A DNA stretch of 64,000 nt from Paroedura picta (taxonomy: Eukaryota > Chordata > Lepidosauria > Squamata > Gekkonidae). The stretch lies in assembly GCF_049243985.1 (NCBI RefSeq), contig NC_135381.1, positions 17,843,345-17,907,344 on the forward strand. Direction: 5' to 3'. Below, in pieces: positions 44,250-59,200 of the stretch; the stretch's first letter is position 1, and every line of letters starts with the position of its first letter. Both the position numbers and the translations under genes were made by a program. The notes below the pieces were generated by a model. That model searched no databases and was not told where the DNA came from. It was given only the letters and a program-made list of their open reading frames with translations.

Positions 44250-47200
44250 CTATCTGAAAGAGTTGGGAGAAGATACACAGTTGAAAAAATCATGGCTGAT
44301 GATTCGGGGGTAGCCTTCAAGCACTTTCACATGAGTGGGATCAAACTTCCAGTACTGCCGACCTTTCAGGAAGTAGGCAAACCCTGTGAATGTGATAGCA
44401 GAAAGAAAAAAGTGTCAGAGAAATAGGAGCAATGACAGCAATCTTGAACCTCAGTGTACATTTTGCTGTTATAACTCTTTGTGAGCTTAGAACTGTTTTA
44501 CATGTTGCATTTTTGCTAGTGAATGACATGGCCCTTCACAATCATAAGAATCAGCACAACTGATTGTTGGGCTTAAAACAGCTATGAGGAGATGAGGTGG
44601 CTAAAAGCTATTCAGAGGCTCACAACTCTTATATCAACACTGCTAAAAATAGACATTTTACTCCAAATACAATGCGATTAGAACATTTTACTTTATAATA
44701 AGGCTCACCCCTACCACTCATACCCCTGGCATGCCCTGTGATCATGATGTTGTGCCGTATGGGACAAGAAAAGTATTTGGAAGAGCTGCGGGTAAGGACA
44801 AGGCCCTCACAATGGCTACGCTGATTGCACTTCCCCATTCTTCTTGTTCCACATATAATTCAGAGTAGCAGATGTCAACGTAGATACAGTAAGCAACAAA
44901 AGGCCTAGTGATTGTATTTGAGAAATTAAATAATTGGACAAGGGGCCATATTGGTCCTTTTGATCTGGTGATTCCTTAATGCAGTTGATTCCCCTACTGC
45001 TGGCTCTGCTCCTATCTGTACTCACCAAACTCATCCTGAAAAGCCGCATCAATCTCCTGAGGAACTCCCCGCCAGTCAGTCATTCTGCGTGGGGAGATGT
45101 TGTCCACCTGATTAGTGCTGGGGCTGAATCGCCAATAGCTCCCTCCCTTGAAAAAATAAATCTTGTTCTTTTCTGTCCCCCAGAGTAAGGCTGCCTGGAT
45201 GGGAGAAGAAGAAAGGCCCAGTTCTGTGATAGGCAAAGGTCCGGAAATGAGCCTCTCACCCTCATAAATCCAGTAGTGAGCACCTGGCAAAAAAAAAAAG
45301 GATGAAAGCACTTAAAGAGTGGTTGGAGACTGTTGGTTAGCTGAGGAGAATTAGAATGCCAGTATTTGGAAATTTTAAAGCAGAGGCTGGATAGCCATCT
45401 GACGGAGAGGCTGATTCTGTGAAAGCTTAAGGGGGTGGCAAGTTACAGTTGATGAGCGATAGGGATGTGAGTGTCCTGCATAGTGCAGGGGGTTGGACTA
45501 GATGACCCAGGAGGTCCCTTCCAACTCTATTATTCTATGAAAAGATTGCCTATAGTTGAACTAGGCCTATGGCTATAGAATTCTCGCTCACTTGATCCTC
45601 TTCAGTCTTTTGAGAATACCTGGTATCACTTGGCATCCTAGTCTTGCTCCGCGCCTGCGTGTGTGCGTTGAGTTAAGCACCAGTGCCCACGTCTCCCCCC
45701 CTTGCGGTGTGGCGCTGACAGCCAATTTGGACGCCGCCACGCACAATCCTAGCTACGAGCATAGACAGCATTAAGAGGGGCTTGGATAAACGTATGAGAT
45801 CCAAAAGGCATAGGTGGAACGCAGTGTCTGGGGCATTGATGCTCTGTATTCTTGGTGCTTGGGAGCAACAATGGGAGGGCTTCTGGAGTTCTGGCCCTGC
45901 TGGTGACCCGCCTGGTGACACCTGGGTTTTTGCCAGAGTGTTGAATTAGATGGGCCATTGCCTAATCCAATGTGATTTCTCATATGTTCTTATGTAGGCC
46001 AAGCAAAATTACTTTGTACCCTATTGCATACAATCCTTGTCCAACTGGGTTGTTGAATTGCAGACTTGGAGAGACTTTCATCTTTGTTCTGGCTATATAA
46101 ATCAGCCATCTAAGGTTCCAGTTCATGAGCTTCCTGAAATGGGTTCTGGCCCATAAAACAGAGCATAGTCTGAGTATGTAGATTAGCAGTAGGCTGGGTG
46201 GAGGGGAAGAGATGAAATGTGAATAAGCCACAGTGTAGCCAAATAAATAACGGGGTGGTGGTGGTGGGGGAGTTTGATCCAGTTATGAGCCAGCTGTGTT
46301 ATCTATGTTTTTAGCTGAAGTCTCCAAAAGTCAGCATTCCTCATAGAGCAAATAATCCAACCTTGAGCACAGAACTTGTTTTCGTGAACTACAGTAGTCA
46401 GCAGTTTGTATTGTCGTACCATAGATAAAGTGGTAATATTTTTTTAAGTATGTTATGAAAGAAGTACAGATTACTTTTCTATTGGCTTGGCGTTAGTGAA
46501 GTGCTAAGTAGGCATGCATTGACTGATTATATGTACTGCCGTCTTGTGATGTAAAACTTGCTGTAAAAACCAAAGGTGAACAGTGTAAGAATGTCAGCAT
46601 TTTGAACTTTCTTAGGAACAGATGCTGTCCTTGTCCAAGAAAAGTGTTTCTTCTCCAGTTGTTAGTAGTGATTTAGACCCCTTCTTTGAATCCAGCTAAA
46701 ATGTGTAATTTCCCTGTCAGACAAGCAGACAGCTTTCGTAGTGCTTGTGTACAGGCAGGGGGAAGGTGGAATTCTGTGTTTATCTGTGAGAGAGTACATG
46801 TATACATGTACAGGGAACTGTGGGATTGGCCACAAATAGTGCTAGTCAGTAACCTTGCTTGATTAAATCTATTTTGATTAAAACAGAGGTGGTGGTTTGC
46901 AAAACAAAAGAGAGAGATAAGGAAGCTCCAGGATTTCTTGGACAGATGGATTGTCCTATGCCTTCTGTCATTTCTTTACCTTGGAAGAACCAGATGTTAC
47001 CAAGAGAATCTTCAAAGGCTGCATCTACAGAAGATGGGATTCCCTGCCAATGTCGAGATGCTAGGGCTGGATAGCCAGCCCGGAGCTTGCCATTTTGGAG
47101 CCGCCAAACGTAGTGGGACTTGAAGAAAAACAGCTCCCCACGGATCATGGAGACCGCATCGAAATCTGTATCACAAGCATCAGGCTGTGTAGACTGAGAA

Positions 47201-50200
47201 AATCACAGGCATTCATTTAATTTACACTGCTATTCTGAGAACACTGGTTGGGTAACTTATCCAAGAAGAGATTTAAAATCTTTAGAAACTGAATTAAGAA
47301 TTACTTCTAGTAAAGTAACTATTAGCCAGCCTGATTCTTGAAGCCCCAACCTCAATCCATACCTCAGTCTTAAGCAGTGTTATGATGCTCTGGTGAACCT
47401 CAAAGAGGAAAGAACTTGAAATATTCTATACCTGAGTTTTATACATGGCCACAGTATTCTTGGTGTGACAGTTAATATACCTCTGGTAGCAATATGCCAA
47501 AAAAGCTTACCTGTACATGGATGATCTCATTGGTCTCAATATCTGGCTGGTAAGGCTTCTCCTCTTGTTCTAGGTCAATATTCATTTCATATTTTGGCTT
47601 CCCATAGAGATACTGGATGCCTTGTTTGTCATCCTCACTCAGCTTCAGCGGGTATCGGAAGAAGTAGAAAGGAGACATCAGGGACTTGGACACTGCTGTG
47701 TGCTGCAAACCCAGAACATGGCCAAATTCATGAGCAGCAACCTGCAGAAGGTCAGTTCCTGTAAGGTGAAGAAAAAGGAAGGCATTATTTAATTCCATAA
47801 CATTTGTGCTACTTAAGACATGTACCTCATGCTGCCCACAAAGCTGCTAAGGGAAGTTGTCTAAGGTTTGGAAAGTTTTTATTTTATTTCATTTATTGAT
47901 TTATATCCCGACCCTCATGTCCTAGGGTGGCTAACAACATTTTAGTTACAATAAAACGGTATTAATTCATAAAACAATTTCCATTAAAATAAAACAAAAC
48001 AATCAGCTGATATAAACAGATTGCTACCCTTCTTGGTCCTGATGTGGGAACACCTGGTTACCCGGGAGCAAATTAGCATTGGCATGAAGAAGTGGAGAAA
48101 TGGGGGAGATGCTGGCCTCAACCAAAGGTTTGGTGGAAGAGTTCCATTGTACAAGCCCTTGGAACTGCTGGAGTTATCAATGTGATCTTGGCATTTGGCT
48201 CTAATTCCCCTGTCATCAAAAATGGATGGGTCAGGAGACATCTGTCTAAGTATTTTGGAGGCAGTAATGGACTAGATGAAGGCCAGTAAACAAAAACTTA
48301 ATCTAGGCAAGGTTGAGGTGCTATTGATCAATGATAAAGTGAATCAGGGTTGTCCGATTGTTCCAGATGGGTTTGTAGACCTTCCCAAAGAGACGGTTTA
48401 TAGCTTGAGGGTTCCTTTAGACCAAATTGCAAATGGAGGCCTAGGTTTCTTCTGCAGCATTTTGTGTATTTGCCCAATTTCATGTTTGTGCACCAGCTGA
48501 TATTTGACCCATGTTTTTTGTGTGTGTGTTCAGATCACATTTATAGAGGCTCTTGTTCAATCATTAGTTACAGCATACAACATACCCAAGTTATTCCCAA
48601 TGCTCCACGTTTCATCATAGTCAAAATGGACATCTCCCTCCCGGTGGGTTTTTGGGAAGAAGGCATGTGCCAGGATTCCCCCAGGGCCATCAAAAGGCAG
48701 GTTGTCCCCATGCCAATACCTGGAGGAGAAGCATATGCCCATTCACATGGTGACTGTGGCAACTTATACATTTCTATATTCACTGTCTTTAAAATGTATT
48801 ATATTTATTATTGGACTTATAAAGTACTGGTTATATGATTAGTAGTATGTGATTAACACCGTATAGAACTTAGAAAAGTAACCTATTCCCTTTCATTCCT
48901 GGTGGACCAAGGATTTGTTGTGACTCTTGGCTGAGGGGGGTTCAGTCAAAGAATATCACGTCAAATCGGGATGTTACAAGGGCATTCTGCTGGCAGAAAG
49001 CTGTTAAGATCCTGTACAAACAAAGGGGGAGAGAGGATATAACAACATATAGCCACCTGTAGATGGGCTGGAATAGGGAAAAGAGGTACAGGACAAAGGG
49101 AGGCTGTGTGCCTTGCAGACAAAATGGATCAGGAGGAAGAGGAAGTTGCTTGATGGATAGAGATGGGAGAAGAAATGAGGCTGAGAGAAAAGCAGCTTGT
49201 ACAGCACAACATGATAAAAGAGCAGAAGAGAGAAGACAGATTGTTAGAGCTAGAGAGATCAATTTGGAACGGGGTAGTCAAACTGCGGCCCTCTAGATGT
49301 CCATGGACTACAATTCCCATGAGCCCCTGCCAGCATTTGCTGGCAGGGACTCATGGGAATTGTAATCCATGGACATCTGGAGGGCCGCAGTTTGACTACC
49401 CCTGATTTGGAAGTTTCCAAATCTTTGGAACTCATTGCTCCTCCATTTCCTCATGAAAGCCAGAATATATGGAATTAGATGCAGTATCCCATGGCCTGCA
49501 TGCAATTTCTGGAGGGCTCAGTGGAAGTCACAGGGTGTTTCTTTTATTTTAAATCACTTGGACAGTGCTAAACCTCTTCTTAAACTTCTGCTAATAATTT
49601 TGCCAGCTTTATTTAGGTCCTGTAGCTTTACTTCAAAACCCACAAAAGGGTGTTATGAGTTGTAAATTTTATCACTTACCGTGTGAAATCTATCATGATG
49701 TCTGCTCGTCCCCTGTGCACTTCTGTGAAGGTCAAGGGTGTTACATCACTCCAGACTTTCAAGGCTGTAGCGATGGCTTGTCTCACTTTTGCTTTCACTA
49801 ACTGCCAAGGGAACCTTACAATTCTACGACAGAGAGCAGAAGAGCAAAGGGTGGTGGTGGTGGTTGATACCACGACTAAAACTCCAGCCTGCAGCCTAGC
49901 ATGAAACCTCCCGTGCATAAACGGTCGAAGTCAGGTAAAGGTGAATTTGCAGATCCTCTCTGCTCTCTATACAATCTAGTTCAGCTGTGGTTCATACACC
50001 AGCATTGTCACTGCCGCTATTTTGTAGTGAAATACACAACATGGTCTGCAGTTTTCAGAATGCAGATGTTAGTTGCTAAATGTATTTTCCTTTTAACATT
50101 AAATTTCCATTGCCCTGGTTAGTCTGTTGATTGATAAAGGGTTAGCTTACAGTTAGCGTGTTTTATTATTTGCTGAACCTTTACTAATACTTTATAAAAC

Positions 50201-53200
50201 CTTTATTTGTTAAGCCTTCAAAAAGCATAACCATTTATTTACTGATTAGAATGCTTATTTATATATCACAGCTCTCCTTTTGGACTCAAGGTGGCTTACA
50301 GATCCAAGTCTGATACCAAGTACAATGAAACCCTCAGTAACAACCTCCCCCCCCCCAAAAAAAAAGCCTGCATTCTACACTCTCCTGAAAAGCCCTAGCA
50401 TGTAAAATTGCCTTGCTATGCATCTAAGCATTTCCATAGACGGTGCCCCCCACCACTTCAAAGAGCATATTACATATTAATGGAGTTATGGCTGAGAAAG
50501 CATGGACTCTGGTTGTAGCCAGGACAGCCACCTTAAGCAAGAGGGTACTGCTATGCTGAGCAGGTACAATAGGAAATGGAAGGGGGAATAAATAACAGAC
50601 AAACCGTTAAACGTTCTCATAATGCACACATAAAGAAATGTATATACTACTGAGTTTAGTTTGATATACAATACAAATAAATAAATGAACAGGGTCATTA
50701 CACTGAGCCAGAAAAAAAGAGAATGTTTGACAGGAGGTTTACATACCACCAGATTCTTTTTCAACAGCATCTGTTTCCATTTAGCAAAGAAAGTCAGGGT
50801 TTACATTCTTTAGCTTGGTGCACCTGTAGGGTCATGTTCTCCATTGTTGCCTCTTCCCAACTCTAAAAATTGCATGATTTCAAATGCCAGGTGTGTTTCT
50901 AGCTGTTTTTGAGGGTGAAGAATAAGACCTTGTTTTCAAGGCTCAAGACTGATCAAGCCAGGCTGTCTGGACTGATATCCTGACCCATGGCTGTACTCAT
51001 TTTACAGCCTGGCTCATGTAAATTTTACTCCAGTGTCTCTATGCAACTCTCCAGCATTTGATTGACAAGGCTGAGGTCTCTTTAGGAACACAAGGACACT
51101 TTTTGAGCTATCTCTTTGATCCTAAGAGAGACCTTCTCAAGTGGTGACTCCTTACGGCAAACCTTAACATGGGCAGCCACGTCAGTACTACAGTCTGCAC
51201 ATGAGCTCTAATTTTCTCTGGAGGAGTTTTTTGTTTTGTTTTTAGAATAGTTGTAGTTGTGAGAAACTAAACTTTCTGGTAAATTGGTATATAAAAGCCA
51301 TTCAAATTTTGTTCAGATTCTGTGAGAAGGTGACAAACTTAGAACAATCATCTAGTGACACTTTAAAACAAAAAAAAATTTGTTTCAGTGTAAGCCAGGA
51401 CACTGGATATTGATGTACTGGAACAGAAGATGAACAAGAAATGGGATGTTAAGGAATTTTGTTCTTTGTGTTGACAAAGGGAAAAAAAACTGATCACATT
51501 TAATTGCTATTATTTTTTTAATGATGATTTTTAAAAGGATTAAATGAGAAACTGGTGGGATAAACTTCTCAATTCACATTTTCTGAATGTTCAAAGCAAT
51601 TGGAAAGTTTGTCAGCTTAGAACAACTGTGACAAAAGAAAGGGATGACTTTCAAAGCAAGAATTTGATGTCCAATTCCCATACCAAGGGAATTTAGTTTA
51701 TATTCAACAGCTATATCAGGTGAAATGCAGAATAAGAAAAGTTCCAAATTGCCCTACCACTATGTTTGCTATGCCTATTTATTTACTTCATTTACTTTCT
51801 TTCCACTGGGGACCTGTGGATTACAGCATTTCCCTCTTATCCACACAGCAACCCTATGAGGCTGGTGAGGCCAAGAGCATGTGACTGGCCAAGGTTACCC
51901 AGCAAGCTTCCATGGCGGAGTGGGAAATTTAGACTTGGGTCTCTCAGATTCCAATCAATGCTCTAAGCTCTGCACTACACTTGTTCCTTGTTAAGGATGT
52001 TTCTATTCAAGGAAATTTTTTCCCCATTGGTGTTCAAACAATCAAATTTGCCTTTTTTTACACAGCACAGTGGAATCAAAATTGGGGATTGTGTGAAAAT
52101 GTTGGTAGCAGCATCTTCATGAGATTAACAGTTTCTGTGCTTGGTAGAATGACCACTCTAATACACCACCAATACAATCCCAAGAAAACATATACCCTTC
52201 AATGGCCTTAGGAAGGTCTAACTTTGTATAGGATTGCATTGTACATGATACAAAGTTTTTGTGCACTTTCTCATAGTTTCTCCCTAAACTTCGGATTCCA
52301 ACCTACAAGAAGTCCACATTCCTATCATACCTTTGTTACTTGACTCCTGATTAATGCTTGCAGGGGTCACCCTCCCCCCTTCATTCTTACTCAGGTGTAT
52401 CAGCTAATAGCTGGCAACTCTCCAGGGCCCCCCAGCTGTGCTCATGTTTACAGCCTTTCCCATAGGTATCCAGCAGCATTAATCCACATGCTTTCCACCC
52501 AGTGAATCCCTGGAGGAAGCAGTGTGAAGGGAGCAGGGTACATACACCTTTTATGTTTCTACAGCTCTGAACTCTTGTGGAGAGAACAGAGACAGAGTTA
52601 CTGCACAGCGACTGATTTTGAGCTCAGACTTGCCTTACTTGTAAGTGAACTCCGTCTTCTCCCAACGTCCTCCAGACAATAGAAACCGTTTCTGTCGGTT
52701 CCGAGTATTGCGGCTCCCAGGCAGGGTGGGCAGATCTGGAACCCCACAGCGGGGTGGATTCCACTGTGCTGCCTGGTCATTGGGCATTGTAGAGAAGCCT
52801 TTGAGAGTCTCTATTGCAGCGACAATGGAGGAGCCCTTTTCCTCTTGTTCTTTCCAGGGGCTCTGTTTCAATGACCCACCCTAAAAACAAACACACACAC
52901 ACAAATCTCAGAGGGCATAGGTCAAATATGCAAACAACCCATTGCCCGATCATATTGGATAAAGCCTTATCTTGGCGCCACCAAATCCTGAAAATTCTTT
53001 GAAGTAGAGAAAGGAATGGGAGGTGGCATATAAAACACACCTTCCAGGACTAGCATGACAGTGAGACCAGGATCTGGGAGGCTGAGGTTCAAATCCCCAC
53101 TTAGCAATAGAAGCTCACTGGCTGACCTTGGGCCATTCACTCTTTCAGCCTCATAAGGCTGTTGATGTGAGGATAAAATAGAAGGAGGGGTGAATGATGT

Positions 53201-56200
53201 CATAGGTTGCTTTGGATCCCCACTGGGGAGAAAAGAGGGGAGTAAAAATTAAATGCTTAAGATTGTCTGAATGTTGAGAATGTAACCATGTTGGCAGAAG
53301 CTACCTCTAGGAAGTGCTCTTATAGCTGTAGGTATGCAGGCTACTATTGGCTAGTTTTATACATCCCCCGAACCTGTCTTTCACTAGGCATGATTTATTT
53401 CTGTACTATCTGTCTAACTGCATCTGCTGAAGAATATGTTTTCAGAAGTGCATGAAAACGGCCATCTATAGGGAAAAGATTAACTTTGCTTATACAGGTC
53501 CCATGTACCCAGCCCCTGGGTGGGTACAACAAACTGGGATACATAGTAAACTGAAAACACCAGAAAAAAAGATCTGTGTAATCTTGTATAATGCATCCAA
53601 AAGTGCAAAATAGTAATTTATAAATTACTTCATCATCAATTGTTATTGTGACATGTCTGCTGTAAGCCACCTGAGTCTCAATTGGAGAGAAAAGCAGAGT
53701 CTAATGGATTGGTTTACTGTTGGCAGAACACAACAGGAGTGGCTCTTTTGCAGGTATGCGGGTTCAAGCTCATGAAGGGCTTTGTCTGTGGTAGCCAATA
53801 CCTCAAATTAAGCCCAGTAATGGATGGGCAGCCAATGGAGTGACTGCAGAATGGGAGGAATATGCAAGCTCTGTCTGGCTCCTGATGATAACCAAGCTGC
53901 AGCATTCTGCATCAATGAGTTTTCATGTTGACTTTGCAGGGAGATGTATGTAGGGTGCATTACAGAAGTCTCATCTTAGTGTTACTGTGGCATGAATGGC
54001 TGAGACAGAGTTGGGGAAAAGCCTGCTTTGTAGCTGTGTTGCTTCTCCAGCAGTAACGATGGATCTAGGATAACATAATTTATAAATAAATGTTATAGCA
54101 TGGCTCTCCGTAGTTGACAAATGACTGGCTTTGTCAGTCCTGGAGTCTGACAGCAAAGATGGGGATGAAAAGCTAGACAAATAGCCCCAGGAAGCAGGCT
54201 GGAAAAAATTGCTGGGAAGAGAAAATGCTGACAGAGGAGCAAAAGAGGCAGCCCACAGTTTAAGTGAGTCACCAGGAGACTGTCTGCAGACTGGAAGCTA
54301 AGTGCAAAAACTGGAGTTTCATTGTCTTTTGAAAGGCTGCAAAGTTGGGTGCCAGCCATACCTAATGAGTAAGGCATTCTGTAATCTAAAGCAAGTCTGG
54401 TAGAGCAGGGGGTCTACACAGCACTGAAACATTTTTGCTCCATTCAAATAAGTCAATAATTGCAAGGACCTCTGGTCCTGTACCACCCCTCCAGCACCAC
54501 CCAAATTGGGCCCTCTGTATTCCCATACATTTTGTGATGCTGGCTGTTTTTTTTTGTAGAGAGGAACTCCCATTTTCATCCCCAAATGCAGTCCTCTTAG
54601 CAATAGGGCCATCCATGCACATTCTAGGGATCCGTTAATCCGTGTGTATCCGTTAATGCTCACTATCCTACCATCATTCAGATGGCTGTGTTGGTGCACC
54701 ATGTCCTCCATAGGTCTATGATACTCATGTCAATATGGGTTCCTAAATGATGTGTCAGGATGACAGACTTGAAAACAAACAGCTTCTTTATAAAGAGTTT
54801 ATTTCAGCAGATCTATCCAGGATGGAAACAAAGCCAAATCTGACGTGTCAATTCAAAAATGCAGTTCTTATCCACCCGATTTCCCGCTCAAACAAGGTTC
54901 ACACACTCAGAGGCAAAACAGACAGTCCAGGTGCCATCCGGGAAAGCATCCAACAAATGATAACATGCCTAGCATTGGCCTTGGAGTGCCCAGTGTTACT
55001 ACATCTAAGATAAACTTTAGTTGTTACACGAATAAATTGGTAGCAGACAGGTCAGGGCTAAAATGCAGACAGAAATGGCTACATAAAGGCTAAGCATATT
55101 AAATCATGGCAGTAATCTGTGGATTCTGACATGATGTTGAGAGGACCTGGTTTTCCCATAATTGCCGAGGTGCATAAGAGAACATAACAGGAGTTTATCT
55201 GAAAAGTTTAGCCTGGTACTTCCATGGGTCATTAACAAAAAGAATGTCTGTGTGTGTTTCTCTAGCATCTGTGACAGAGCTAACCCCAAGGACACAAAAT
55301 GACTTTCGCCTATTGAAATTACAGAGAAGTAGAACTCTGGATTTTGCAGCCTGGATTTGTTATTTTGACTTAAAAACAGATGCCTAAATTTATGAGGTTT
55401 CTCTCCACATACCTGCAAGAAGCAATGAAACAATTGCTTTCCCATGGCTGTAACCTTCATGTATACCTGGCCCCAATAAAAACATGTGAATCAGCACAGC
55501 GCAGAGGTAGTTCACTGAACCAGGGGTAGTTAAACTGCGGCTCTCCAGATGTCCATGGACTATAATTCCCATGAGCCCCTGTCAGCAAATGCATTTGCTG
55601 GCAGGGGCTCATGGGAATTGTAGTCCATGGACATCTGGAGGGCCGCAGTTTGACTACCCCTTGCGACTGGACACTAAAGCTGCTACTAGACAAGAACATT
55701 CACATCAGAGAATCCAAGGTGAAGATGCATTTCTTGTCTTCAGCTTGCCCCCTGTCAGTTGTTCCAGCTGATGTCAGTGAGCTGTCCTGATGTGAATGCA
55801 GGAAACATCCGATATGCTGAGACAGCAACATAACAGATGTTGATACAGCACTCTAGTAATCACCAGGAATCTGAATTAGTTTTGATCTCAGTTTACAAAG
55901 CATGACTCTGACTCAGAATCATGGTTTATGAGGTGAGCCAAGAACTAGTTCTGATGCCTTGTCTGATTTTCTTAGGAAATCTTACATGGACAGATGGCAG
56001 ACTGTCTGTCCTCTGTGAAACTCACAAACAACATGAGGACTATCCTGCTGGCCTCAGCTGCAGTTTGGGAAGTAACTGAGTCAGCATGAATGCCACATCC
56101 GAAGGGGCAGTAGGTGTGACCCAGCCTCTGGTTTTATGCTATTTAGTATCTCTCTTGGACTTTTCTCCATACTTTTAATTTAGTACTGCATTGCAAAATA

Positions 56201-59200
56201 GCCACATCAAGAGCAAGCCTCAGAGGCCCAGATTTGTACCTTTTCCTTATTTGTACTAGATGAGCTTCACAAAAACATTTGCTCATAAATTTCATAGATA
56301 TCAATCAAACTATAGTTATAGGCCTTTCATTAAGTTCTGCTCTTTTGATTCTAGCTATGCTTCCTTTCTATCTGTCAGCCGAAAACATTTACAATTGAAG
56401 CAAATAAATCTGTCAGATCAAAGAAAATGACCCATGTTGTCAGGGAAAATCATACATGTTTGTTAGTTAACAAAAAAACGGCAAACCATATGAAATAACA
56501 GTTTATAGGTTTCAATTACCCTATGCAGAGTTTGACTTGTTTCTTATTTGGTACTTCAAGTATTCCTATGGGGGGAAAAGAAACTCATGCACGGGCACCT
56601 GGACTTTAAGAAAGAACCGAAAATATTGTATGTCTGCCACTAGTTAAATAAACTTACATTTTAAACTGAACAAAATATTGGTGAGGAAGAGGGATTTCGT
56701 TAATATAATATTAAGGGATTACTTGAAATCCAAGTAAATATAGTTATTTGGAATGATGCCTTAATTTCAAAGATCTGTTGTAAAAAAAAAAAGATAAAAC
56801 ACTTTTTTTTTAGTATTAACAATTTTTCCTTGGCCATGAGAAATACAGTCTATAAACAGACAGTGAACCCAATTGAGTACAGATATATTGAAGTCAATAC
56901 CTCACTCCTGCTTGGGACATTATTACTGAAGGCATCAGCAACATAAAGACACAGACTGCCTATCCAGAATAAATGAATGAAACCTCATTTCCATATGCAT
57001 CCTTTACACTGCTTGTTGTCAGGCAGTAAAAAAAAAAAAAAAGGTAAAGGTATCCCCTGTGCAAGCACCCGGTCATGTTTGACCCTTGGGGTGACGCCCT
57101 CTAGAGTTTTCATGGCAGACTCAATACAGGGTGGTTTGCAAGTGCCTTCCCCGGTCATTACCGTTTATCCCCCAGCAAGCTGGGTACTCATTTTACCGAC
57201 CTCAGAAGGATGGATTCTGCTTCTAAAATGAAGATCCTTTAAGGATCTCCGGGATCAGGTTTGTGGAAGACTGGTAACTTACTACCAGTCAGATAACACT
57301 AGGCCAGCCTAATCTGACAAAGAGTAGACAGCTTCTTCTGTTCATATATTCTCATGAATTCAGATTAGATGACCATGGCAGGCATGAGTAATTCCTGAAT
57401 TAACTGTGAACACCAAAGTTTATCAGAAGTTTATCAGAAGTTTAGCTCCCTCATCCCCCACGTCTGGTTTCACATGCCGGGTATCACATCTACTTTACTG
57501 TTGAAAAAAAATAAGCTGATGCTCATGCACAAGGTATATTTTAAAGTCAATAAAAGCAATTGACAAACAATCTCCCTCATCCATAGGGAAATCTGTGCCC
57601 AGAAACTCTACAGATGTTCATTGGGTGGGATAACTACAGGGACATTGCCATCTGGGTCCCATAGAAGTGGTTGTCATGCAAAGTGGCCCTGGGCCACTCA
57701 TACACACTCAGCCTAGCCTACCTCACAGGTTTGTTGTGGAGATAAAGTACAAGGGCGGGGGGGGGATGATGCAAGTTGCTTTGGGCCCCAGCTGAGAAGA
57801 AAGGTGAGATATAAATGGAATAGGATAAATAATTACTTCTCCTTTGAATCAGTGGAAACCTGTTTCTCTGGATTTGTATAACAGTCAGCCCTTGAATCAA
57901 TTATGAAACTAAATGTAAAAAAAATAAATAAACATTTTTGAAAGCATAGCATAAACATTTGAGCAGACAAACATTCAAGATGCTCAGGAGATAAACCCAA
58001 AGTGAATAGCTGAGTGTGATGGAGAGACAAAGGACCTGGAGGCTGTGAGCAGCAAAGGAAGACAGACTGGTCCCATGGCGGGCAACAGCAGCTCCCACTC
58101 ATGCGGAGGTCGGGCTGTGAGCCATATTAATAAAATGGCACCTTAAGGCCCCCTTTGTTAAAAACAATCATGGTGTTAAGACTTTTGCTTTGTCAGAACA
58201 AGGTAATCCAAGGAAAAACAGCTGGAGTTGCAAACTCTGACTTTATGCTGATTGATGTTATAGATGGTATGTTTGCATTAACACAAATTAGCCCACAACC
58301 AATTTAGACAATCTGATAGGTGCATCTGCTTTCCTTAGCTCCAGAGACAGGAACTACTGGTGGGCAGCATCCTAAATGTGAGGGGTAACCCCACTCATTG
58401 TCTCATCTGAGTCAACTTCCTGGGCATTTCTGCCCAGTTGCTGTCTATGGTACTGAGTGGTGCTCTAAATCAGGGGTAGTCAACCTGTGATCCTCCAGAT
58501 GTTCATAGACTACAATTCCCACGAGCCCCTGCCAACGTTTGCTGGCAGGGGCTCATGGGAATTGTAGTCCATGAACATCTGGAGGACCACAGGTTGACTA
58601 CCCCTGCTCTAAATCAGTGGTCCCCAACCTTTTTATCACCGGGGACCGGTCAACACTTGACAATTTTACTGAGTTAAAAGCTTGGATGCAAGGAAATGTC
58701 TTGGGGTTGGTATGAAAAAGATTAGGTAGAAGTGGGCATGGGAAGAATTAAAAGGCAAGGTGCCACCACTGAAAAAGCCCAGTCTCTAACTGCTGTCCAT
58801 TTCACCTATGTAAGTGGGGGGAAGAGAGAGGGTTTAGAAAAATATCTTTTAAAAAAGGGGGCAGCTTGTTGCCATGGCAGCCACACCCCATGAGCCAATG
58901 CAGAGCATATGTGGAAAGGAAATGTCAGGGGGAATTACCAAGGAAAATGCACAAGAAACGCCACCTGTAGAAGCCCCATTGCCAATGTGCATATGTCTAC
59001 ATTTGCAGAAGTGATCAAAACATCATGGAAAATGCCTGTGATATGGGAGCAGCCTAGGGTGGGAAAGGCATTTTTATCTTAAACAAACAAAACAAATCTC
59101 AGCCGTCCAACATGCTTTCTTCCTTTAGGGAACTCTCTTTGGCCATTCCTAGGCAAAGTCACAAAGTCGAATGATCCTTCTATACCTTCCTGCTCCGGAA

